Source: Chrysochromulina parva
Taxonomy: Eukaryota; Haptophyta; Prymnesiales; Chrysochromulinaceae
NCBI GenBank assembly: GCA_002887195.1
Contig: PJAB01002037.1
Location: forward strand, 1 to 10,841
Reading direction: 5' to 3'
DNA: 10,841 nucleotides
How positions within the stretch are numbered: the stretch's first letter is position 1; every line of letters starts with the position of its first letter. Below are positions 1 to 7,641 of this stretch, in pieces. Under the pieces are notes generated by a model that was given only the letters and a program-made list of their open reading frames with translations, had not been told where the DNA came from and made no database searches. The translations under genes were made by a program, and so were the position numbers.

Positions 1-143
1 GGTTCATACCACTTATTTCTGGTTTGTACCGGCAAAGTGGTTCAAACCACTAAATAGTGGTACGAACCGTCGGTGGTCCAAACCACTTTGGGCTGGTCCG
101 GACCGCTTTTCCTGGTTCAAACCACGAAATCTTGGTCCATCCC
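1..143. repeat. Array of short palindromic GGT-N4-ACC elements
   Basis: Seven exact copies of the dyad GGT-N4-ACC lie at 1-10, 21-30, 39-48, 59-68, 75-84, 95-104 and 114-123. An eighth copy with one mismatch lies at 134-143. Start-to-start spacing is 20, 18, 20, 16, 20, 19 and 20 bp. Several copies extend to GTGG...CCAC arms, as at 37-50 and 73-86, and the copy at 95-104 is a perfect 10-bp palindrome. The central bases vary (TCAT, TTGT, TCAA, ACGA, CCAA, CCGG) while the arms stay fixed. The array begins at base 1 and probably continues outside the window. It could be a satellite or foldback repeat, or a cluster of sites for a dimeric DNA-binding protein; the sequence does not decide between them. 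Confidence 0.8.
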
Positions 144-644
144 TAGTTTTTTCCGGTTGCTAAGCTGTGCATACTCGCGTGTGTCGTACAGGGCATCTTG
201 TGTGCATAATGTAGGTTTCCGTACTTGCTGTGCGTCATATATGCGTCATACGTCGACCACTCTTCAACTTTTAGGATCGCACACCACTGTATAAGAGACA
301 CACCATCGTGGGCTATCGACGAAACACCGGCGAGAGAATGTGTTTTGGATCGTGTATGGATCGTGGAGCTGTGTGTGGCCAAAGGGTCGATATTCGAGCC
401 GAAGCCGGATTTCGATGCACATCTCCAAGAATTGTGAGACAGCACATAGCTGGAGGGCCATTGTCGCTAACTTTCTGGCCATTCGCAAACTGACGGTGGA
501 AAGCGGGGTGGCCGACGCGGTTCCTGCTGTGGAGGAGGAGGTCGAGGCGGATGCGTCTGGCTCACTGGCGGCGGATCTCGAGCGGAGTGGCCCCACCATG
601 GCACCAAGCATGCAGGCTCAGGGTCGCATAATGCTCTTATCGCA
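144..644. other. Region with no supported gene
   Basis: No recognisable domain, RNA gene or mobile element is visible. The left two thirds (to about 470) are less GC-rich than the flanking genes and look noncoding. From about 430 onward the composition becomes gene-like, and a plus-strand frame stays open to a stop at 697-699, overlapping the 3' end of the minus-strand gene that begins at 2660. It could be the last exon of a convergent gene, or it could be the 3' untranslated region of the minus-strand gene. No AATAAA is seen just downstream of that gene's stop. Confidence 0.5.
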
Positions 645-2660
645 TCAACACAGCGTGACCATGTCGACGCCCGGCTCGCTCGCCCAAATCTGCTCGTAGC
701 GCTGCATGTCGAAGAGGGTGATCGTTTCGCTCGCGTAGTCAACTGCCACGAGCGCGCCGTCGCGCGAGAATTGCAAGCACCACTCCGCCGCAGGCTCCTC
801 CTCTTCCTCTTCCTCCGCTAGCGCCTCCCTCTGCTGCTGGTGGGCCCGGGCCGGCACGAGCGTCGCAACACGCGCGGGGGGGTCAATGCCCCACACACCG
901 ACGCGGCCGCGAGGCTCGGAACAAACAAGCAGGCGTGAGCTCACGCACACGTCCGCCAAGCCCTCCGCACTCACACTGAAAAGGCATTCCCACGCCACCG
1001 TTGGCACTCCGCCGCTCGCTGTGCCGGCGGTGCCAGTGGCCGTCGCGGCTGCGGCGGTCAGCTCTCGCCAGACGCGAACAGTCTCAATGCACTCACCAGC
1101 CGGATCGCTCGTCTGCATGCTCACCAGCCACCCCTCGCGCGCGCCCGCGACGGTATCTGCAGGCTCCTTTCGCGCAAATGCTCCAATGGGCTGCACACGC
1201 GCAATTGGCCCGAAGCTCGCCCTACTATGTGGCTGCGAATGGCGCGCACGAGCAGCGGGCACCGAGGTCTCGGGCGCGCCGCCCACCAAGGACACATTGG
1301 CGCCCACGATGGCGCCTTCGCGGTCGTCGTCGTCGTCGTGGCGCAGCAACCAGCAGATGAGATGACCGTGATTCGATCCGGTCACTGCCACGTCGCCGTC
1401 CTCGGTCGCACCGACAGATGCAATTCGACGGCCGACTCCCACGCCGACGATGCTCGACTGGTCGCATCGGAGGAGCACGCCCCCAGTCGAGACGTCAAGC
1501 AAGCGACACCAGACGGAGGCACAAACGAGGAGTCTCCCCTCGCCGACCCAGCAAGCGTCCTCGAGACGGGCGGCACTGCCCCTCACTCCCTCCACCGGCG
1601 GCAGCACACACTGCCGACGCAGCCGCCCCGAACCGACCGAAAGTTTCCACACCTCGGCCACGCCACGGCTTACGTGGGCCAGCAGCAGCAGAGCGCCCGA
1701 GGGTGAGGCGCGCAACCAACGGCGGCCTTCGTCCTCGTCGTCGTCGTCCGCGTCGCCGTCCGCTGCTGGCTGTTCGTTGGCGTCCGACCAGGGACCTGTC
1801 GACGCGCCGAGGGTGTCGATGGTGAAGAGGCGGCCCGCGTCCGAGAGGGCGGCCGCCCAGCCCCCGCTCAGCGCCTCAACGTCCACGATCGCACTCCGCA
1901 TGGGTACGCACGCACGCTGCACGAGGGCCGACGAGTGACGCCCTCCACGACGCCACCACATAGCCGACGTGCGCTGCGGCGCATCAGTCGAGACCCAGAC
2001 GCAGCGTGGCGGCTCGCGCTGCATCCGACGGAGCCAGCCGAGGCGTACCGAGTGCATGCGTGCACGCAGCTGCAGGTCCTCGGGGGCTGAAGATCTCCAC
2101 CACACCCGGCGCGCTCGTCCGCCGGGACTCCCGGGCTCTCGCGGCGCCGCGGCGGGGGGTGGCACGGGCGGCGGTGCGGGCTCCGGAACGGGCTCGGGCA
2201 GCGCCGGTGCCGCGAGGTCGGACAGCGGTGCGGGCATCTGGACGGACGCGGTCGACATCTCTGGCATCGCCACCGCCGCCAGCCTCGCGCTCTTGTGCAT
2301 GGCTTGCACCAATAATGCCATGCACTCGCGTGAGCCACTGAGCTGCGCTTCGGTGAGAGCGGATGATCCGTTGAAGTCTGCGAGTGGATTGGCGCGCGCG
2401 GCGAGCAAGGCCTTCACGCACCGCGCGTGGCCCCCTTGGCAAGCGAGGATCAGCGGCGAGGCGCCGTCGGCATCCATGAGATGAACATCGGCTCTGGCAT
2501 TGAGCAAGAGCTCGACGACTTCATCATGGCCGACCTCGGCGGCGAGATGCAGCGTTGTCGAGCCATCTTCGTCGGCGTCGTTGACGTCCTTCTCGCCCGT
2601 TGAGATGCACGTGAGCGCGTCGGTGAGCTCGGCCTCAACCTCTTCGTCGAGGGCCGCCAT
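645..2660 (-). CDS. Ankyrin-repeat protein with C-terminal WD40-like propeller
   Basis: This is a 671-residue protein, intronless as seen. The N-terminus carries about three ankyrin repeats (roughly residues 33-125), with typical TTLHLAAEVGH and LLL-N-ADV signatures. A proline-rich linker follows at about 151-172. From about 250 to the end there are repeated WD40-like strands that close in forms such as AEVWKL, VRVWREL, VGVWGID and ITLFDMQ, so a degenerate beta-propeller of about six or seven blades is likely. Acidic runs interrupt the blades at about 305-311, 442-446 and 616-622; they are probably surface loops. Both domain types are protein-interaction scaffolds and no catalytic motif is seen, so the partner and cellular role are unknown. 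The start at 2660 lies upstream of the first ankyrin repeat and has G at +4. Its 5' end is 123 bp from the stop of the next minus-strand gene. Confidence 0.85.
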   Translation of the reverse strand: MAALDEEVEAELTDALTCISTGEKDVNDADEDGSTTLHLAAEVGHDEVVELLLNARADVHLMDADGASPLILACQGGHARCVKALLAARANPLADFNGSSALTEAQLSGSRECMALLVQAMHKSARLAAVAMPEMSTASVQMPAPLSDLAAPALPEPVPEPAPPPVPPPAAAPREPGSPGGRARRVWWRSSAPEDLQLRARMHSVRLGWLRRMQREPPRCVWVSTDAPQRTSAMWWRRGGRHSSALVQRACVPMRSAIVDVEALSGGWAAALSDAGRLFTIDTLGASTGPWSDANEQPAADGDADDDDEDEGRRWLRASPSGALLLLAHVSRGVAEVWKLSVGSGRLRRQCVLPPVEGVRGSAARLEDACWVGEGRLLVCASVWCRLLDVSTGGVLLRCDQSSIVGVGVGRRIASVGATEDGDVAVTGSNHGHLICWLLRHDDDDDREGAIVGANVSLVGGAPETSVPAARARHSQPHSRASFGPIARVQPIGAFARKEPADTVAGAREGWLVSMQTSDPAGECIETVRVWRELTAAAATATGTAGTASGGVPTVAWECLFSVSAEGLADVCVSSRLLVCSEPRGRVGVWGIDPPARVATLVPARAHQQQREALAEEEEEEEPAAEWCLQFSRDGALVAVDYASETITLFDMQRYEQIWASEPGVDMVTLC
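795..815 (-). repeat. Glutamate-codon run inside the ankyrin/WD40 gene
   Basis: Seven consecutive Glu codons encode residues 616-622, between two WD40-like blades. The frame is kept on both sides, so this is an in-frame acidic loop and probably variable in length between strains. Confidence 0.7.
1323..1337 (-). repeat. Aspartate-codon (GAC) microsatellite inside the ankyrin/WD40 gene
   Basis: Five Asp codons (residues 442-446) follow the blade ending ICWLLRH. They form a trinucleotide microsatellite, seen as GTC repeats on the plus strand. A second acidic run of the same kind lies at 1728-1748 (residues 305-311). Confidence 0.7.
1728..1748 (-). repeat. Asp/Glu-codon run inside the ankyrin/WD40 gene
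   Basis: This acidic run (residues 305-311) is made largely of GAC codons and sits in a loop just before a WD40-like strand (RRWLRASPSG). It is in frame and probably length-variable. Confidence 0.65.
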
Positions 2661-2745
2661 CCGTGTGAGTTGTGTGCAAAAGCTTCACACTCGATTCTTA
2701 TGGAAAAGGTCCGCGCAATACGACTTTGGGGGGGGCGACGGTCTG

Positions 2746-2751
2746 TTTATT
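2746..2751 (-). terminator. AATAAA poly(A) signal for the RING/Rcat gene
   Basis: The minus strand reads AATAAA 32 bases beyond the TAG stop at 2784-2786. This is the canonical metazoan/plant-type poly(A) hexamer. It lies inside the 123-bp gap before the next minus-strand gene, so cleavage would fall at or near that gene's promoter. Use of this hexamer in this organism is inferred. Confidence 0.5.
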
Positions 2752-2783
2752 CTTAAAGCCAGCCCCGAACCGATCATGGCTCG

Positions 2784-5700
2784 CTATGGCGTCTTCTGCC
2801 GCCCCTTAGGCCATGCTCTCGCTGGAGCTGGAGCTGGAGGAGCGACACCCAAGCTGAAACCGGGAGGGAGTTGGGGCGCGAGCGCATGGGCAGAGGCCGC
2901 AACTGCAAAGGGATTGACGTCAGACGTTGCTGCGGGCGAGGGCACACCAAAGGCTATCGCTCCAGCCTGGAACTCGGGCTGCAACGCCGCAAGTGCTGGC
3001 GTGCAGCTGGCGCCGGAGCTGGAGCCGCTGGCGTCACTGGCTTGTGGCTTCCCTATGCTTTTCCACTTCCGAAGCTCCATGATCCGCGGATGGGCCGAGA
3101 GCAATTGGAGAATGTCATCATACCTCGCAGCCTCAGCCCAGCAGTAGCAGTGCAACAAAGTTGCCTCGTGAGGAATCAGGCCACCGCGACGTTCGCGCCG
3201 TTGGAAAAGAACCTCAAGCCCATCGTGCCCCGCATGGGTGAGGATGGCCAACGCTACCTCCCGCCTGTCCTCCCTGACTGCGTAGTCCAGAGCGCTCACC
3301 CCACGATCGTCCCGGCTTCCAACGTCCGCCCCGCGCTCGAGGAGCACTGTGACGACTGCCGCGTGCCCTCCGTGTGCCGCGGCCATGAGCGCAGACATGC
3401 CGCGGTCGTCTGTCTGATCGAGCAGCTGCGGCATGTCGTCGAGGAGCGATTCAAGCTCGTCGATCAGCCCAAACTGCGCCGCGTGCACGTGCGGCATGAC
3501 TGCCATCGTTCCTCCAACTGACGGCTCCATTGACGGAAAAGGCCACAGCCGCGTCTCATTGTCCGCGAGGATCCGCTCACATAGGCGCAGGGCCTCCTGC
3601 CGCTCAGGCATGCGGCACCCAAACGAGCGCAGCAGCAGCCTGTCGACCCGGCGCCATCGAAGCCGCCGAGACCACCGGTCGACGATTGCTCTTGGGGGAA
3701 AGTACCCGCCATGCACCTCGCGGCAGTGAGGGTGTGCGTCGCTGCCGCAGACCTCAAAGCAGAGCCAACAGAATGCCACATTGCAGCGGCTGCACCTCAT
3801 CGCAATGCACCCGTCTGGATCCGGGTCGCAAATCTCCTCGCAAGATGGGCAGGTGAGGTTCAGTGCCTCGTGGAGCTTTGGCTGGATCGACTCGGGAGTG
3901 AATACCTCTCCATCCGGTGAGCCAAACGTCTCCATCGTCTCGAGGTAGAGCCGCAGACCATCTCCGTAGAGCAGGGGCTCTACCCTACTGCGGTCAAAGG
4001 AGAATGGCTGCTCGTGGGCGCCGAGGCATTCGAAGGAGCCGTTTGAACTGCGCAACTTTGCCGAGCCAGCGAGGCTGCAAATGTACCCCTGAAGGCATTC
4101 TGAGCAGATCAGGTGACCCTCGGGGCAGGCGAGCCCGCGGCGCGTGCTGACCTCCGAGAGGCAGATGAGGCACGTCGCTGCTGGTGTGACGGACGCTCCA
4201 GTGAAGGCTGCAGCTGCAGTGATGAGGACGCGAAGGCGGGACCAGCGCTGCGTCGCAGGCGGCAGGTCTCCTGCAGACACCGAGGAGCTCAGGACGCTCA
4301 TGCGGAGCACGTCGGCGAGTTTGGAAGCCACCTCAAGCATCGTGAGCTCGAGTGCCTCGCACTTGTGTGCCAGATCCAGCAACGCTCTGCTCACCTCTCG
4401 AGGGATGTGGAGGGCCGAGTGGAAGCCACCGCAGGCAATGTGCCTGCCCTCACTTGTTGACATTCCCGCATCCTCGGCGGCATCGGCAGCATCGGGCGGA
4501 GGAGCCTCTTTGCAGAGGAGCCCCTGCCCGTGGAACATCTGGACGACGGCCTCAAGCTGGGAAGGCTCGTCTAGAGCCTCGATGCGGGAGCTGTCCATGC
4601 ACGGATTTGCAATTCGAACCAGCTCTCGCAGATGGGCCGCCCTGCGCTCCTCCATCACCCTCTCCTCCGCCATGGCTTCCTCCTCGCCTGTCATGAGCGA
4701 TTCGTATGCCAGGCTCAAGGACGTACGGCAGGCACGGTCGAACTCTGCAGCAAGCGCCTCGTCGGCTCCAGCCTCGCCTGTCGAGACCTCGGCCACAGTA
4801 GTCACAGCCGATGCCCCGGCGCTGGCGAGCTCGTAGAGGAGTTGGCCAACACCGCGCAGGTCGGCATCGCGGGCAAGGGCTTTCTCACCCAGCGTCGCTG
4901 ACCCGGATGGACGCACGTGCAGGCTGCCACACGGTAGCAGCCACGCGCTACCATCACGACGGACGCCAACGGCTGCGGGTGTCACCGCGCCGTGCGCCTC
5001 TCCCGCCCCGTGCAGAGCGCACAGGCCCACTGCGACTCCGTTGAGCACGGTGAGGAGCGTCTGCCAGGGGTGGCGTACGAACCATGGCCCGGTAGCGTCT
5101 GCATGAGCGAACGTGCCTAGTTCGGGCCACCCGAAGAACAACGCGCTCTTAGGCTCCACAGGATGGCGCGAGACCGCGCAGAGCGGTGCCATGTGTGGAA
5201 GCGACCCAAGTGTGTGGACGCGGTCGATGCACTCGTCTGTGATGCGCTCGCCTAGGACGACAGACACGAGGGGCGCCGATCTCGGGTAATGGAAGAGGCT
5301 GGGTAGATGCAGCACAACGCCAGACGATGGTGTTCGAAGAGCCTTCTCAGCGACTCGCCACGGGACTTGCTCGCAGACGATTGAACTGCGATGAGCTACG
5401 CTTGATTCAGAGAGCAAACGCCGCGACAGACGCGCCGGTTCGGAGTGCATCCGCCGCGGCGCGAGTGCCGGTGAGCTGACCATGGCTTCCCGTGGAGCGG
5501 GGACAGTGGCTGCTCTTCTGGGGATCAAAGGCTGGGGATCAAAGGTGTCTGTTGCAGAGCTCTCATGCAGTGCCAAACCCTCCTCCTCGTGCACCTTCTG
5601 CTCCTCCTCATCGAGCTCCTCCTCTTCGTGGAGCGCCATCTGCTGCTCGAGCTGATGCTCGAGCCACGCACTCTCCTCCTCATTGAGCTCACCACCACCA

Positions 5701-6911
5701 TCTTCACCTCCTCCGGCTCCTTCAGCAGTCCCCATTCCGGGGCCGTGTCCGGGGCCCATCGGCCCACCCATCGGCCATGCCATCTGCTCGGCTTGCCATG
5801 CATCCTCCGCTGTCGGCCCCGACCAACCCAACCACGGGCTCGTCACGTAGCCAAGGTACTCGCCATGGAAGTGCACCCAGTCACTCGGATGCGCAAAACC
5901 GCACTGCGCGTTGTGGCACGCGCCGCCTTCGCGGCAGCGCCTGTTGCCAAACTTGCCGCTCGGAATCCAGACGACGGCAGGCTCGGGGACGGCAGGTTCG
6001 ATCAGGGAGGGCTCACTGGCGGTAGGAGGCGGCTTTTGCGGCCGCAGGAACTGCCACGTTGTCGGATGCGCAAAGCCACACAATCTGTTTGGGCATGCGC
6101 CACCGAAACGGCAGCGTCGTTCGCCGAATTTCCCACAGGCGATCCACTGCGGTGACGGCACTTGGCCAGCACCCTGTGGTGGCGGTGCTGCCGTTGGCAG
6201 TACCGAGGCCGGTGCCGATGGGGGGAGCAATGTAGATGATTGTGGTTCGGAGTCTGAAGCAGCTCCAAAGGACGCAGGCACTGCAACGCCAGCAGCAGCT
6301 GGTTCAGTGCCACGCAGCAGAGCGGCGAGTGTGCTATGGCCCATGTCGTTTGCAAGCTGGGCGGCTGTTTTGCCCTTTGGAGTTGTCAGCTTTCCGGATG
6401 CTCCGAAGGCGAGTAAAACCTCCACAATGTGCTCATGTCCCTTCATCGCCGCAGCATGCAGCAGGCTCCAACCAGCGTACATGCCTCTCGTCTGGCACGC
6501 ACTCGCCGAGATGGCTCCCTCGTTCAACATCTTGAACAGCTCAGCATCCTTGCCGGAGAGGCAAAGGTTGAACGCCTTGCCTACAGCTGCCGCGACGCCC
6601 AATGCAGCTCCTGGCGACGCCTCTGCCTGCTGAAGCAGTGCGGCGACAGCGGTGTGCCCCTTTTCGTGCGCAACTTGCGCGGGCGTCAGGCTCTGTGGGT
6701 TGCATGCGCTCGCCGGCGCACCTGCAGCCAGCAACATCTGAACCATTCGCATGTGGCCCTTGCTGGCTGCCGCATGCAGCAGGCTCCAGCCAGAGTACAT
6801 GCCGGTGGTTTGGCACGCGGCGGCGTCGATTGTGCGTGACTGCAGCATCGAGGCGAGCTCCGCCTCGGCGCCATTCTGGCAGAGCTGGAATGCGCGGCTT
6901 ACATCAGACAT
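2784..6911 (-). CDS. Ankyrin / tandem CCCH / pseudokinase / RING-Rcat multidomain protein (putative RBR-like E3 ubiquitin ligase)
   Basis: This is a 1375-residue, intronless protein. Two similar ankyrin modules come first (4-97 and 110-203). Two C-x5-C-x4-C-x3-H zinc fingers follow: C267/C273/C278/H282 and C326/C332/C337/H341. An acidic stretch lies at about 398-446. A kinase-like domain spans about 530-870 but has lost the HRD, catalytic Lys and DFG residues (HGAVTPAAV at 640-648; PCG at 660-662). A RING-like cluster runs from C914 to about H966. An Rcat-type cluster follows with C1021/C1024, a candidate catalytic C1035 in DGCIAMRC, then C1040/C1043/C1048/C1051 and H1060/C1063. Ankyrin repeats at about 1140-1230 and a low-complexity tail complete it. 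By family knowledge, RING plus Rcat transfers ubiquitin through the Rcat cysteine, and such CCCH fingers usually bind RNA. No BRcat is visible between RING and Rcat. The start has seven A bases directly before ATG. The function as an RNA-linked ubiquitin ligase is inferred. Confidence 0.9.
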   Translation of the reverse strand: MSDVSRAFQLCQNGAEAELASMLQSRTIDAAACQTTGMYSGWSLLHAAASKGHMRMVQMLLAAGAPASACNPQSLTPAQVAHEKGHTAVAALLQQAEASPGAALGVAAAVGKAFNLCLSGKDAELFKMLNEGAISASACQTRGMYAGWSLLHAAAMKGHEHIVEVLLAFGASGKLTTPKGKTAAQLANDMGHSTLAALLRGTEPAAAGVAVPASFGAASDSEPQSSTLLPPSAPASVLPTAAPPPQGAGQVPSPQWIACGKFGERRCRFGGACPNRLCGFAHPTTWQFLRPQKPPPTASEPSLIEPAVPEPAVVWIPSGKFGNRRCREGGACHNAQCGFAHPSDWVHFHGEYLGYVTSPWLGWSGPTAEDAWQAEQMAWPMGGPMGPGHGPGMGTAEGAGGGEDGGGELNEEESAWLEHQLEQQMALHEEEELDEEEQKVHEEEGLALHESSATDTFDPQPLIPRRAATVPAPREAMVSSPALAPRRMHSEPARLSRRLLSESSVAHRSSIVCEQVPWRVAEKALRTPSSGVVLHLPSLFHYPRSAPLVSVVLGERITDECIDRVHTLGSLPHMAPLCAVSRHPVEPKSALFFGWPELGTFAHADATGPWFVRHPWQTLLTVLNGVAVGLCALHGAGEAHGAVTPAAVGVRRDGSAWLLPCGSLHVRPSGSATLGEKALARDADLRGVGQLLYELASAGASAVTTVAEVSTGEAGADEALAAEFDRACRTSLSLAYESLMTGEEEAMAEERVMEERRAAHLRELVRIANPCMDSSRIEALDEPSQLEAVVQMFHGQGLLCKEAPPPDAADAAEDAGMSTSEGRHIACGGFHSALHIPREVSRALLDLAHKCEALELTMLEVASKLADVLRMSVLSSSVSAGDLPPATQRWSRLRVLITAAAAFTGASVTPAATCLICLSEVSTRRGLACPEGHLICSECLQGYICSLAGSAKLRSSNGSFECLGAHEQPFSFDRSRVEPLLYGDGLRLYLETMETFGSPDGEVFTPESIQPKLHEALNLTCPSCEEICDPDPDGCIAMRCSRCNVAFCWLCFEVCGSDAHPHCREVHGGYFPPRAIVDRWSRRLRWRRVDRLLLRSFGCRMPERQEALRLCERILADNETRLWPFPSMEPSVGGTMAVMPHVHAAQFGLIDELESLLDDMPQLLDQTDDRGMSALMAAAHGGHAAVVTVLLERGADVGSRDDRGVSALDYAVREDRREVALAILTHAGHDGLEVLFQRRERRGGLIPHEATLLHCYCWAEAARYDDILQLLSAHPRIMELRKWKSIGKPQASDASGSSSGASCTPALAALQPEFQAGAIAFGVPSPAATSDVNPFAVAASAHALAPQLPPGFSLGVAPPAPAPARAWPKGRQKTP
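6303..6584 (-). repeat. Second copy of the N-terminal ankyrin module
   Basis: Residues 110-203 align without gaps to residues 4-97 (encoded at 6621-6902), with about 50 of 94 positions identical by hand count. The best conserved blocks are the ACQT-GMY-GWSLLHAAA segment and the GH-LAALL end. This is an internal tandem duplication offset by 106 codons. Confidence 0.85.
6621..6902 (-). repeat. First copy of the N-terminal ankyrin module
   Basis: Residues 4-97 of the RING/Rcat protein. It is the partner of the copy encoded at 6303-6584. Each copy has a leading helix (AF-LC) and about two ankyrin-like repeats. Confidence 0.85.
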
Positions 6912-7641
6912 TTTTTTTACTCAGTATACGCCTCGTGGACGCGGGCTTGCTCGTCGTCGCACGCACGCACGCAACTTGTTCATAGCGTCGCGACTCTTTG
7001 TGTCGCGTGCGTGCCGTGTGAACGTTAACACGAAAACGTTCACCGCGGTCCCCCCTCACACCACCGTCTCAAAGGACGTTTCCGCTCCCCTCGGTCAAAC
7101 ACAAGTACTGACACACGCGACAACCGGTGCTACCGGGTACGGGCTACGGTACCCCGGCTGTGCTGCTGTGAAATCTGAAAACAAACGGACGCGCACACTC
7201 TCCGGACCCCTAGCACAAGGTTATGAAACTTTGTTTAAACTCAACACCCGCACGGGGCGGCGAGGCCGGGGGGGCCTAAGCACACTTTTACGTACCGGCT
7301 TATGTGTATTCGTATTCGTTGACCGCGCGGGACCGAACGCCTCTCCCCGGGCCTGGCACCTCGAAACAGTCTCGCGTTTTGAGAGGCCCTCTCATTCGAG
7401 CCTCGGTCTCTCTCCTCTGTCACTGTTCGGATCCTCTAGCCGTGTGGGCGACGCTAGGCGCTTATGTAGGAATTCTAGCCGCATGCTGTTGCTGAGCCTC
7501 CAGCCTCGCCAAACCGTCCTGAGTGCTGAGGAGCACGGGCGTTCACAGGCGCTGAGGAGAGTCGCCATCAGCTGTCGGCGGCTCTCGCGCTGTTCGCGCC
7601 GCTCCACGGGCGCTCCTCGGCAGCCCACGTCGACCGCTCAC
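6912..7641. promoter_or_regulatory. Intergenic region with clustered inverted repeats upstream of the RING/Rcat gene
   Basis: This 730-bp gap separates two minus-strand genes, so it should hold the 3' end of the oxygenase transcript (right part) and the promoter of the RING/Rcat gene (left part). Seven A bases precede that gene's ATG. Inverted repeats are visible at 6989-7007 (CGCGAC/GTCGCG, 7-nt loop), 7018-7043 (GTGAACGTT/AACGTTCAC, 8-nt loop), 7135-7154 (GGGTAC/GTACCC, 8-nt loop) and 7263-7277 (AGGCC/GGCCT). A CACG run lies near 6960-6973. One plus-strand frame is open across the gap, but its Arg/Ser-rich translation shows no domain. No TATA box is clear. Confidence 0.45.
7018..7043. promoter_or_regulatory. 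Nine-bp inverted repeat with 8-nt loop
   Basis: GTGAACGTT at 7018-7026 is the exact reverse complement of AACGTTCAC at 7035-7043, about 107 bp upstream of the RING/Rcat start codon. It could be a dyad protein-binding site or an RNA hairpin in the 5' leader. Which one is unknown. Confidence 0.5.

Noticed and set aside
40..123. tRNA or Pol III gene suggested by B-box-like GTTCAAACC copies at 40-48 and 115-123
   Set aside because: There is no A box at suitable distance, no cloverleaf, and the copies are members of the palindromic array.
1..143. CRISPR array
   Set aside because: The units are only about 19 bp apart with 10-14 bp palindromic cores and very short spacers, and the rest of the window is eukaryotic.
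2500..3147. A 215-codon plus-strand open frame across the gap between the two ankyrin genes
   Set aside because: It is Ala/Ser-rich, antisense to both genes and contains the minus-strand poly(A) signal. It is a shadow of coding bias.
4144..4836. A 230-codon plus-strand open frame antisense to the pseudokinase region
   Set aside because: The minus strand here encodes kinase-like and RING segments in an unbroken frame; the antisense product is Ser/Ala-rich and motif-free.
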